From: Flavobacterium sp. 245
Lineage (GTDB): Bacteria > Bacteroidota > Bacteroidia > Flavobacteriales > Flavobacteriaceae
NCBI RefSeq assembly: GCF_004362055.1
Contig: NZ_SNXB01000015.1
Location: forward strand, 1 to 64,000
Reading direction: 5' to 3'
DNA: 64,000 nt
The translations under genes and the position numbers were made by a program. Positions 45,852 through 53,489 of the stretch are shown here, piece after piece; position 1 is the stretch's first letter, and every line of letters starts with the position of its first letter. The notes below the pieces were generated by a model that was given only the letters and a program-made list of their open reading frames with translations, was not told where the DNA came from and did no database searches.

Positions 45852-46313
45852 ATGAAACAGTTTAAAATTCAATTTATAATTTCAACAAGTATTATTTTAA
45901 TAATTGCCTTCCTTGTTTCTATAAGTGATTCGGTATGGCTAAAAATGTTAGTTATACCATTACTGTTTTTATCTGCTTTGGTAAACTTAGTGTTTTCAGT
46001 GGTTTTGTATTATCTGAATAATAAAGTGTCGGTCTTCGTTTCATTAGGAATCTTCATAATAAGTGCATGGCTTTTAAGGGTAATTAATAAAAACTATGAC
46101 GAATTCAGTAATCATGAAAACTGGCAGTTTTACCATCATCAACAAATAATTTCAACTAAATTAGATTTAGTTATTGCCAAAAATTTGGATTGGTTTCAAT
46201 TTTATTTAGCCCTGATTTTGCTAAACATTTTTTCGGGTTTTATTGCATTTTTAATAAGTTACTTTGGAGAAAGAAAAAATGAAAAGCTGAATTTAGAAGA
46301 AGAAAATAGTTAG
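45852..46313 (+). CDS. Small integral membrane protein of unknown function
   Basis: The 153-residue product has about four membrane helices (FIISTSIILIIAFLVSIS, MLVIPLLFLSALVNLVFSVVL, VSVFVSLGIFIISAWLL, FYLALILLNIFSGFIAFLISYF) and a charged C terminus. Start 45852 (MKQFKIQF) is chosen because the helices begin right after it; an in-frame ATG at 45771 lacks sense in context. No family is recognised. It could be an immunity protein for a membrane-active toxin, given the neighbours. Confidence 0.55.
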   Translation: MKQFKIQFIISTSIILIIAFLVSISDSVWLKMLVIPLLFLSALVNLVFSVVLYYLNNKVSVFVSLGIFIISAWLLRVINKNYDEFSNHENWQFYHHQQIISTKLDLVIAKNLDWFQFYLALILLNIFSGFIAFLISYFGERKNEKLNLEEENS

Positions 46314-46413
46314 TAAACCCCAAGCTAGCCAGAGCCTTTTGTTCGAGCGTTCAAAGTAAATCAGGCGAGATACTTGTGCCGACTTCAGGATGTATATAAT
46401 AATTAGTAATTAA

Positions 46414-46776
46414 ATGTCAAAAATGGATTTAATAAAAATTCAACAAGATATTTGTAGTAAATACGAGTTTAGATTTGAAGCTTGTGAATTGCATCTAAAA
46501 GTTGGAATCGATTTGGATATAAAGGAAAAAAGCAAAACAATGCCAATACACGCATTGCGACTTCCAATGGTAGGTGATACAACAGGTTGGTATATTTGGT
46601 CAGGAGAATATTTAGAAGATGATGACTTTTTTAAGCCAATGCATACAGTACATTTAGAAGAGTATTGTCCGTTGATACTTCCTTATTTAGGATTGCCACC
46701 AGGAACCAGACTTTTGATTGCTGAAAATGGAGATTATGTTGATGTTTGGGAAGATTTGTCTTTATTGAGTGTTTAA
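46414..46776 (+). CDS. Imm33-like immunity protein (DUF2185-related)
   Basis: The 120-residue cytosolic protein has GDTTGWYIWSGEYLEDDDFFKPMHTVHLEEYCPLILPYLGLPPGTRLLIAENGDYVDVWED, the pattern of the Imm33/DUF2185 immunity family found with polymorphic toxins (GWYIWSGE, DxDFFxPxHxxHL, YLGLPPG, DVWxD). It would bind and block a toxin delivered by a neighbour or by the cell itself. No partner toxin lies next to it, so it is an orphan, perhaps kept against rivals' effectors. It is close to the T6SS effector locus in this window. Confidence 0.7.
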   Translation: MSKMDLIKIQQDICSKYEFRFEACELHLKVGIDLDIKEKSKTMPIHALRLPMVGDTTGWYIWSGEYLEDDDFFKPMHTVHLEEYCPLILPYLGLPPGTRLLIAENGDYVDVWEDLSLLSV

Positions 46777-46853
46777 AGTATTATAAAATGAATATTATCA
46801 ACTGATTGGGAAATATATTTCTTAAATTAGAGAAACAATTAAATTCAACAAAC

Positions 46854-47075
46854 ATGAATCCATCAAAAATAATAGGAATAATTCTAATTGTTATTAGTCT
46901 CGGTGTGGGATATATAGGTATCAACAAAATAGCTGATAATACAAAAGAAATTAATTTATTAGGACTAAAAATTAATGCTTCCAACGAATCCGGTAAACAA
47001 CAGGGATACCTTTATTTAGGGCTGGGCGTCATTTTACTTGTGGGCGGAATTTACACTGTCAACAAATCAAAATAA
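46854..47075 (+). CDS. DUF3185-like small membrane protein
   Basis: 73 residues starting at MNPSKIIGI (46854); an ATG at 46806 gives an unlikely leader. One N-terminal helix (IIGIILIVISLGVGYIGI), a short polar part (NTKEINLLGLKINASNESGKQQ), and a C-terminal helix (GYLYLGLGVILLVGGIYTV) match the small two-helix DUF3185 family. Function is unknown. It is 77 bases after the Imm33-like gene. Confidence 0.65.
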   Translation: MNPSKIIGIILIVISLGVGYIGINKIADNTKEINLLGLKINASNESGKQQGYLYLGLGVILLVGGIYTVNKSK

Positions 47076-47135
47076 AGTGATATAAGTAGGGATTGTACAT
47101 ATTGTATGAGGGGATTTTTGGGTAACTATTTCTTG

Positions 47136-47207
47136 TCCCCGTGCTGGCGTGCGTCTCGCTCGTGCACGTAACTATTTTACATTCTAAATGTCAACGAGCA
47201 AGACGAT
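47136..47207. repeat. Degenerate palindromic repeat, copy D
   Basis: CCCCGTGCTGGCGTGCGTCT then CGCTCGTGCACG resembles the left arm of the family, and AATGTCAACGAGCAAGACG its right arm, which is truncated. It sits just before the end of the SH3 lipoprotein gene and looks like a decayed copy of the family at 44759, 48386 and 52502. Confidence 0.55.
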
Positions 47208-47218
47208 ATCAATAATAG

Positions 47219-48352
47219 TTATTCAATTTTTATCTTGGTCTTATACACGTAACCTTTTTTGCCTTCTTTAGTTTGCACAAGCCACCAATCTCCTGAATTG
47301 TCTAAAATTTCTACCGAATCTCCTGTATTTATTTTTTGAATTACTTCTGAATCTGAACTTCTTTCTTTTCTGAGATTTGTATAACCATCTTGGTCATTTA
47401 TGATTCCAAATGAAATAGATTGTTCTTCTGATTTAATGGCACGATATATCTTTGTGTATTTTTGAATCATAGGAAAATTAAAATCCTGTAGTTTATTTAG
47501 CAAATTTGAATCATCTTCATATAAATTATTTAGAGCTCTATACGCCATATTGGTTTCTGTATCTTCATCATCATGTATTTTAAGAACTACTTCTAGTAGG
47601 TAGCCTAGAGTTTCATAAAATAATTTATCAGAAATAGAATTTTTTATATCTGTTTTCTTTTTAAATAAAAAATACGAAAGATCAATTATAAAATCAGAAT
47701 TTTTTCCAGCGATATCAGAAATCATTTTTTTTCTAATTATTTCTGATTTACTTTTATTATTATACCATAATAAATGAAATTTAAATTCATCGTTAAAATC
47801 ATCAATATTTTTAATCTTGTTTATTGTATTTTTATTTAATAAATCGTTCTTTTCATAATCAAAATAAATTACAATATTCTCTAATCTATCTGTATCATTA
47901 ATTATTTTCGAAATTGTTTGTATATCATCATAAAACAAAATTTTATTATAGTATATAAAATCTTTATTAAATTCATTTCCTGTTCCTTCTTTTAATATTT
48001 CAGAAAATGCGTCGCCAGCACCATCTATATTGCCACGGTCTAATGAGTAAGTGTCTATAAATCTTTCACTACTAATTGCAATCGCTAAATTTGGTATATC
48101 CACATCATTGTAATCTGAAGTATCTATATCAACTCCAAAATAATTAATAACTTTATTTCTAAAATCTTCATGATTTGGATATTTATAGTTATTATCATTA
48201 AGTAATTTATTCATTAATGGTATGTATCTTTCATACAATTTATCTTGATATAACTTTGTTGGTTTACTAGATTCCATTTCTTCTTTTTTTGTTTTAGAAT
48301 TACAACTAATTATTAAACTAGTCACAATTATTAGAATAATTATTTTTTTCAT
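47219..48352 (-). CDS. Lipoprotein with a C-terminal SH3 domain
   Basis: The signal MKKIIILIIVTSLIISCNS gives the lipid-bearing Cys at about residue 17. The middle, about 290 residues, is Asp/Asn-rich, helical and not recognised. The last 60 residues, GYTNLRKERSSDSEVIQKINTGDSVEILDNSGDWWLVQTKEGKKGYVYKTKI, form a bacterial SH3 (SH3b) domain, which binds cell-wall peptides. It is the last gene of the minus-strand lipoprotein array and may be an immunity or cell-wall-guard protein. Confidence 0.7.
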   Translation of the reverse strand: MKKIIILIIVTSLIISCNSKTKKEEMESSKPTKLYQDKLYERYIPLMNKLLNDNNYKYPNHEDFRNKVINYFGVDIDTSDYNDVDIPNLAIAISSERFIDTYSLDRGNIDGAGDAFSEILKEGTGNEFNKDFIYYNKILFYDDIQTISKIINDTDRLENIVIYFDYEKNDLLNKNTINKIKNIDDFNDEFKFHLLWYNNKSKSEIIRKKMISDIAGKNSDFIIDLSYFLFKKKTDIKNSISDKLFYETLGYLLEVVLKIHDDEDTETNMAYRALNNLYEDDSNLLNKLQDFNFPMIQKYTKIYRAIKSEEQSISFGIINDQDGYTNLRKERSSDSEVIQKINTGDSVEILDNSGDWWLVQTKEGKKGYVYKTKIKIE

Positions 48353-48385
48353 TACTATTTACTGTTTTGCATCTTTTGAATAATT

Positions 48386-48478
48386 CCCCTGCTGGCTCGA
48401 GCGTCCCGCTCGTGGGCACAATCTATTTAACTAAAAAAGTCTATGTGTTCACGAGCGGGACGCTCGAGCCAGCAGAGG
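48386..48478. repeat. Palindromic repeat copy B
   Basis: CCCCTGCTGGCTCGAGCGTC and the right arm ending GACGCTCGAGCCAGCAG are perfectly complementary over about 27 bases apart from the ends. Compared with copy A, the change to T in CTCGAG is matched by A on the other arm. It encodes the unnatural C terminus of the 130-residue gene at 48449. Confidence 0.85.
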
Positions 48479-48841
48479 ATTAATTTTTAACTTGGAAATC
48501 GCAAATGCCTTTCCTTCATAAGGATAATGCATAAAATTAGCTTGCTTATCTGAAACAAAATCTTCGGTGTTTTTATGGAACAATCTATTTACATCTGATA
48601 GATTACTTTTTATAATACTATGATAACTTAAAAAGTTATCTAATTTTGTTTGATAATAATTGCTTTTTGGCAGTGTATCGATTTTGAAACAATAAGGAAG
48701 AAATATTTCTGTTAATTGCTTATTATTACTCTTTATTGTCTCAGTATTTCTTGAATTTTGTGTGTTTTTTAAACTATTCGTTTTATTATCATATTTACAT
48801 GATAACAAAATGAACATTAATATGAATGCTAAATTTTTCAT
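48449..48841 (-). pseudogene. Truncated lipoprotein gene, paralogue of 51787-52425
   Basis: About the first 120 residues are nearly identical to the 212-residue lipoprotein at 51787-52425 (shared FMHYPYEGKAFAISKLKIN). The frame then enters palindromic repeat B, adds a foreign NPLLARASRS and stops. The remaining 90 residues of the family are gone, so the repeat or a recombination through it cut the gene. It has a lipoprotein signal (FILLSCKYD). Probably non-functional. Confidence 0.8.
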
Positions 48842-49057
48842 TATTCATTTATTTGGGAATGATAAACGCCAGATCTCCTAAGTCTTCTCGAAACGTAAAG
48901 TACACTTAGAAGTTTTGCTGTGTGAAGTCTGCCGACTCCATACCCGTTCTTATATTTTTTTTACAACTTAAGCCTTCTTTTAATAACTGTATTTGTTAAT
49001 CTTTGTCGCTTCGAAGTAGGGAGACTTTGCAGAGCGCAGATTACTTTATTTATTAAA
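48842..49057. other. Spacer between lipoprotein genes
   Basis: No gene is supported. The sequence has a higher GC content than its neighbours (CACTTAGAAGTTTTGCTGTG, CCGACTCCATACCCGTTCTT) and may be a relic of another repeat; no signal recognised. Confidence 0.4.
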
Positions 49058-49648
49058 TCAATAATAAAGTTTATTTTTTTCCATTTCAACGTCCAGCGAT
49101 TCATCAAGATAATAAAGCGAATCTGTTTCAATTTTTCCATTTTCCAATATTTTATTTTTTGCATATAAAATATAACCTACAGATTTGTCTACAGAGGAGG
49201 AAAAATATTTAATTTGCCAAATTTCATTATGCTTTAGATCTAAATAAGATAAAGAAGTATAATTACTAGGTTCATGGTGTAGGTCCTTGACATTTTTATA
49301 AAACTCAATAGAATCTTTCTTTATATTATTAATTAATGTGTAAAGAACAATTCGATATTTTTTCCCTTTATTTATAAATTGCTTTTCAAATTTGAATTTG
49401 ATATTATCCTTAAGTTGAGAAACATTCCTATATTTAAAATTTGAATATTTTTTTTGATATAATTTATTCTGCGTACTCAATATTGAATAACCGTTGGCCT
49501 CATTTAAATTATGGAAATAGTTATTTTCCATAATTATTGAATCTCCTAAAAAGACCTCTTTATTTTGCTTTTCGCTTAACCCATTATTTTTTTTACAACT
49601 AAATAAAATAATTACCAGAAATATTACTAATAGAGATTTGGTTTTCAT
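49058..49648 (-). CDS. Lipoprotein of the effector-linked array, paralogue of 50326-50913
   Basis: The signal MKTKSLLVIFLVIILFSCKK has its Cys at residue 18. The mature part shares with the 195-residue protein at 50326-50913 the segments KYRIVLYTLINN, KKDSIEFYKNV, LSYLDLKHNEIWQIK and ETDSLYYLDESLD. Function unknown; the pair forms a small family that has duplicated within the array. Periplasmic lipoproteins near a wall-degrading effector are the usual form of immunity proteins, so that is the leading inference. Its start overlaps the stop of the 223-residue gene upstream by 4 bases. Confidence 0.65.
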   Translation of the reverse strand: MKTKSLLVIFLVIILFSCKKNNGLSEKQNKEVFLGDSIIMENNYFHNLNEANGYSILSTQNKLYQKKYSNFKYRNVSQLKDNIKFKFEKQFINKGKKYRIVLYTLINNIKKDSIEFYKNVKDLHHEPSNYTSLSYLDLKHNEIWQIKYFSSSVDKSVGYILYAKNKILENGKIETDSLYYLDESLDVEMEKNKLYY

Positions 49649-50316
49649 TTTTTATTGAAATATTCATTAAGATTTGTTTTAGATATTCCTAGATAATAAG
49701 TTTTATCTTCATCAATTCTAAATTTTTTATAAAATAAAATGCCATTTTCATTTAGATAACCTATGTTTTGTTTTGAGGAGTAAGGATAGTCAACTTCCAT
49801 ATATAAGTTAATTGATTTGATAAATGTTTTTTTATTGAATAATGCTAAATCAATTTTATTGATAACCAACGGCATCTCATAAGCTATACTGTTAATGACC
49901 GAAGAGGTTTTAATGTAGAATATCTTTTTTTGATTACTTACTAATGAATCTAATAAACTAAGCGATTCTATTTTACTTAATTTTAAAAGACTATCATTTT
50001 TTATATAACTATTAAAAAAAGATTTATTGCTTATTTTTGTACCACTCTTCTCATCAAAATAATCAAGCTTATTAAATTTTTTTTGAAAATCTAAATATTC
50101 TTTTTTGATTTTCTTAGCTGTGTCTTGATAGGTGTTTATTTCCCATTCTTTTGGAAAATCGGTATTTTCAACTAAAGATTTTCCAAATTCTTTATAATGA
50201 AAGCTCTCATTTTTTGTTTGTTTTTCAATAATGAGTTCATTTTTATTATTTGATATATTGTCTTTTTTACAGCTTGTAAATACTATTAATGGAATCATTA
50301 ATTTTAAATATCTCAT
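49645..50316 (-). CDS. Lipoprotein of unknown function in the array
   Basis: The signal MRYLKLMIPLIVFTSCKKD has the lipid-bearing Cys at about residue 16. The 200-residue mature part is Lys/Asn-rich with a helical N-half (KIKKEYLDFQKKFNKLDYF) and a beta-rich C-half (INLYMEVDYPYSSKQNIGYLNENGILFYKKF). No relative is recognised within the window. It is 9 bases after the 195-residue gene and overlaps the next by 4, so the group is co-transcribed. Immunity function is possible. Confidence 0.6.
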   Translation of the reverse strand: MRYLKLMIPLIVFTSCKKDNISNNKNELIIEKQTKNESFHYKEFGKSLVENTDFPKEWEINTYQDTAKKIKKEYLDFQKKFNKLDYFDEKSGTKISNKSFFNSYIKNDSLLKLSKIESLSLLDSLVSNQKKIFYIKTSSVINSIAYEMPLVINKIDLALFNKKTFIKSINLYMEVDYPYSSKQNIGYLNENGILFYKKFRIDEDKTYYLGISKTNLNEYFNKK

Positions 50317-50325
50317 TTTATTTTT

Positions 50326-50913
50326 TTATGATTTAGTTTTAAAATTATAAAGCTCTAGCTCTAGAGATTCATCAAGATAATAAAGAGAATCTGTTTTGAT
50401 ATTTCCAGATTTTGTTACTTTTTTTTTAGCGAAAGAAATAAAACTCAAGTTTTTATTTGCTTTAGAAGAAAAAACTTTTATTTGCCAGATTTCATTTTTT
50501 TTCAAGTCTAAATAAGATAGACAATAATAATCATCCTTGCCTCTTATGTTGGCAATATTTTCATAAAAATCTATTGAGTCCTTTTTTTTATTGTTTAAGA
50601 TCGTGTAAAGAATGATTCTGTATTTTTTTTCATTTATCACCTTTTGCAATTTAAACTTCAAATTACTGTTGCTGTCATGGACTATATCATTAAATTCCGA
50701 ATAGTTTTTCTCATATAAATCATTTTGTTTTTTTATTATTGGAAACCCTTTATCTTCAGTTAAATTGTCAAAATATCCTTTTTTGGCTAGAAGTTTATCT
50801 CCTAAAAAGTAAGTTGAAATTTGATTTTCCTTTTGATTTTTTGTAAATGCAAAAGAGATTACTAAAAGAGTGGCAAGAAAAATGAATAATCCTAATATTT
50901 TTTTCATTATCAT
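50326..50913 (-). CDS. Exported protein of the array, paralogue of 49058-49648
   Basis: The N terminus MIMKKILGLFIFLATLLVISFAF is a signal peptide or anchor without an obvious lipobox Cys, unlike its paralogue, and ends NFKTKS. Shared blocks with the protein at 49058 include YRIILYTILNNKKKDSIDFYENI and TDSLYYLDESLELEL. The lack of a lipobox means it would be periplasmic or membrane-held rather than lipid-anchored. It is 10 bases downstream of the 246-residue gene. Confidence 0.6.
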   Translation of the reverse strand: MIMKKILGLFIFLATLLVISFAFTKNQKENQISTYFLGDKLLAKKGYFDNLTEDKGFPIIKKQNDLYEKNYSEFNDIVHDSNSNLKFKLQKVINEKKYRIILYTILNNKKKDSIDFYENIANIRGKDDYYCLSYLDLKKNEIWQIKVFSSKANKNLSFISFAKKKVTKSGNIKTDSLYYLDESLELELYNFKTKS

Positions 50914-50923
50914 TATTTTTACA

Positions 50924-51664
50924 TTAATAACAAAAATTAAATTTGATTAATTTAGAAGAACTATCTCTCCATTTTACCCATTTTGTTACATCTTTATAAT
51001 TTTCTATATAATCACAGCTCTCTTTTTTTACAGATTTTATTTTCATAGAATCTTCCTTAATCTCTAAGACCTTATACCAATACATTTTTTCTTCTTTACT
51101 TACATTATCTGTATTTGATGTCAGTTGTATAAAAGAAGATTTCACATATTCGTTCCAAGTTTCAAACTTATATTTAATGCTTTCTTTTTTTAGAAGCCTT
51201 TTTTCTTGATTTATATATACAATAATAAAATCCTTATTTGCTTCTGGTATTTCAGCATCAAAACTAAAAACTTGAAAATCTTCATTAGGTATTATTTCTC
51301 TTGCGATTACAGTTTTAGGTAACTTAATCTCATAATTATCTCCTATTTTACTTTTTGATATACTTCCAAATGATGTTCTATTTAAATTTAGAAACTCTAA
51401 TCTTTGAAAAATAGAAACTATAATCACTCCTTTACCTCTGAGAGTATTTTCAGTATAAAATTTAATTCCATTATGTTCAGAAGTATACATCTCTATTTTA
51501 TCTAATAAACATATATCTTGTTTAATTATGTTATTTTGTATTTCGTTTTTCTTACCAGTTTTTAAGTCTTCTTTAGTAGTCTCTTTTAGAACCTTCTTTT
51601 TGGTTTCATGTATGCAAGAACTAAATAAAATAGCACTTAATATTGTTACATAAAATATTCTCAT
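50924..51664 (-). CDS. Lipoprotein of unknown function in the array
   Basis: The signal MRIFYVTILSAILFSSCIHE gives a lipid-bearing Cys near residue 17. The mature part has a beta-rich middle (GIKFYTENTLRGKGVIIVSIFQRLEFLNLNRTSFG) and a Trp-rich C terminus (MYWYKVLEIKEDSMKIKSVKKE, WVKWRDSSSKLIKFNFCY). No family is recognised. It stands at the front of a run of three closely spaced genes. A palindrome-like degenerate repeat lies upstream. Immunity to a wall-targeting effector is a possibility. Confidence 0.6.
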   Translation of the reverse strand: MRIFYVTILSAILFSSCIHETKKKVLKETTKEDLKTGKKNEIQNNIIKQDICLLDKIEMYTSEHNGIKFYTENTLRGKGVIIVSIFQRLEFLNLNRTSFGSISKSKIGDNYEIKLPKTVIAREIIPNEDFQVFSFDAEIPEANKDFIIVYINQEKRLLKKESIKYKFETWNEYVKSSFIQLTSNTDNVSKEEKMYWYKVLEIKEDSMKIKSVKKESCDYIENYKDVTKWVKWRDSSSKLIKFNFCY

Positions 51665-51727
51665 AATTATTCTTTTATTTCTTTAAATTTTGGGTTATAA
51701 ACTTGAGTTATTAATTTTTGCATTTAT

Positions 51728-51782
51728 TCCCTGCCTAGAAAAAGTAAATTATGACCACGAGCGAGAGGCTTCTGCCAGCAAG
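51728..51782. repeat. Degenerate palindromic repeat, copy E
   Basis: TCCCTGCCTAGAAAAAGTAA then ATGACCACGAGCGAGAGGCT and TCTGCCAGCA resemble the right arm of copies A-C, with most of the left arm lost. It lies just after the 212-residue gene, where a copy could promote recombination. Confidence 0.5.
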
Positions 51783-51786
51783 AAGT

Positions 51787-52425
51787 TTAATTCGAAAATA
51801 TAAATTTACCAATATCATTTATTTTATATTTATATAGATTTTTGTATTCGATTTCTCCGCAATAGTAATAATCATTAATTGATATTATTTTTTTTTGACT
51901 AATGCAGAAATCTCGATAGCCACTGCATTCGCTACTAAATGTAGAAGCTATTATTAGATTATCTATATTTTTTTGATTATGGTCAAAAGTTTGTATTTCT
52001 ATTCTTGGTTGTATCATTTCAGAATCAAATAAATAAACGAACAGTATAGCTGTGATGTTATTATTAATTTTTAACTTGGAAATTGCAAATGCCTTTCCTT
52101 CATAAGGATAATGCATAAAATTAGCTTGCTTATCTGAAACAAAATCTTCTGTGTTTTTATGGAACAATCTATTGACATCGGATAAATTACTTTTTATAAT
52201 ACTATGATAACTTAAAAAGGTATCTAATTTTGTTTGATAATAATTACTCTTTGGCATTGTATCGATTTTGAAACAATAAGGAAGAAATATTTCTTTTAAT
52301 TCCTTATTATTACTCTTTATTGTCTCAGTATTTCCTGAATTTTGTGTTTTTTTTAAACTATTGGTTTTATTATCATATTTACATGATAACAAAATGAAGA
52401 TTAGTATGAATGCTAAATTTTTCAT
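51787..52425 (-). CDS. Lipoprotein, intact paralogue of the truncated gene at 48449
   Basis: The signal MKNLAFILIFILLSCKYD has the Cys at residue 15. The first 120 residues match the truncated copy almost perfectly; the remaining 90 (KINNNITAILFVYLFDSEMIQPRIEIQTFDHNQKNIDNLIIASTFSSECSGYRDF) are kept only here and look like a beta-rich C-terminal half. Function is unknown. Two copies so close together, with repeats around them, indicate recent duplication within the locus. Confidence 0.65.
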   Translation of the reverse strand: MKNLAFILIFILLSCKYDNKTNSLKKTQNSGNTETIKSNNKELKEIFLPYCFKIDTMPKSNYYQTKLDTFLSYHSIIKSNLSDVNRLFHKNTEDFVSDKQANFMHYPYEGKAFAISKLKINNNITAILFVYLFDSEMIQPRIEIQTFDHNQKNIDNLIIASTFSSECSGYRDFCISQKKIISINDYYYCGEIEYKNLYKYKINDIGKFIFSN

Positions 52426-52501
52426 TATTCTTTAATTATTTTTATTTCTGAATGATCATATCCTGACAAATGTAAATGATGATGGTGTCTATATCCTTTA
52501 G

Positions 52502-52593
52502 CCCCTGCTGGCGCGAGCGTCCTGCTCGTGCGCACAATCTATATAACTAAAAAGTCTATGTGTTCACGAGCAGGACGCTCGCGCCAGCAGAGG
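52502..52593. repeat. Palindromic repeat copy C
   Basis: CCCCTGCTGGCGCGAGCGTC, then CTGCTCGTGCGCACAATCT, is exactly complementary to the right arm CACGAGCAGGACGCTCGCGC. The CCTGC / GCAGG change relative to copies A and B is matched on both arms. It lies between the 286- and 212-residue lipoprotein genes. Confidence 0.85.
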
Positions 52594-52627
52594 CGAATCT
52601 TCAAAAGCAAATGTTTGTTATTCAAAT

Positions 52628-53488
52628 TTAATTTTCACATTTTTCTAGTAAAACAGGATTGTCATTACTAATAATAGGGTCTGTATATTGTCTTTGCTTA
52701 TTAACTTTGTTATAAAAGCCGAGCCAATTAAATTCGATTTTATCATTCTCCAAAATTTTGATAATTGCAATTTCATTATCATTTAAATAGCTCTCTGAGT
52801 AAACATCTTTTGAACCAAAACCATCAAGTCTATTCAATTTATATTTTAAGGTTTTGTCTCCTGCTTTTCCATTAACCTTAGTTAAATGAATATAATAGTT
52901 ATTGGGTTCAACGCATATTATTAGTTCATTTTCTTTTACTGTTATCCCTATTGGATTATTACAATTTGTTCCCCATTTTCCATTAATAGAACTAACTTTC
53001 GTCTCTTTTTCTTTACCCTCGCAACCCTCATAACATTCTTTACAGGACTGTTGCTTATGTATAATCGTATTAGCGTAAAGGCTGTCTATGAATAACTCAT
53101 TGTTAATTTTCCAATATTTTTTGTTATTATCAATTGCTTCAAAAGTTATACTTTCTTTGCTGATTGCAGTCTTACCAAAAATATACTCGCCAGAATACTT
53201 GTATTTATTATTTTCATTCTTCTGTGATAAGACTTTAAACGTATAAAATTCTTGCCCTAAATCATGAAAGATACTATCATGATAAACTATATATTTTTCA
53301 ATATTTGCATCACAAGGTTGATAAATTACCCTTTCTTTTCCATTTTGACTTACACGATAGAATGTATGCTTTTCAGTATTTGACAAAATCTGACTGTCGT
53401 TAATATTGTTTTTATTTGTTTGTTTTTTATCTTGACATGAGGATGCCAATGATATTAATATAAAATATAAAATTGTTATTTTTCTCAT
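52628..53488 (-). CDS. Lipoprotein adjacent to the effector, candidate cognate immunity protein
   Basis: The signal MRKITILYFILISLASSCQDK has the Cys at about residue 18. The mature 265 residues are beta-rich, with a Cys-rich CKECYEGCEGKEKE around residue 160, probably disulfide-bonded in the periplasm, and a lipocalin-like second half (SINGKWGTNCNNPIGITVKENELIICVEP...). It starts only 1 base after the stop of the 807-residue effector, the usual spacing of an effector-immunity pair. It would protect the periplasm from the effector's muramidase or peptidase. Family not recognised. Confidence 0.65.
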   Translation of the reverse strand: MRKITILYFILISLASSCQDKKQTNKNNINDSQILSNTEKHTFYRVSQNGKERVIYQPCDANIEKYIVYHDSIFHDLGQEFYTFKVLSQKNENNKYKYSGEYIFGKTAISKESITFEAIDNNKKYWKINNELFIDSLYANTIIHKQQSCKECYEGCEGKEKETKVSSINGKWGTNCNNPIGITVKENELIICVEPNNYYIHLTKVNGKAGDKTLKYKLNRLDGFGSKDVYSESYLNDNEIAIIKILENDKIEFNWLGFYNKVNKQRQYTDPIISNDNPVLLEKCEN

Positions 53489-53489
53489 T

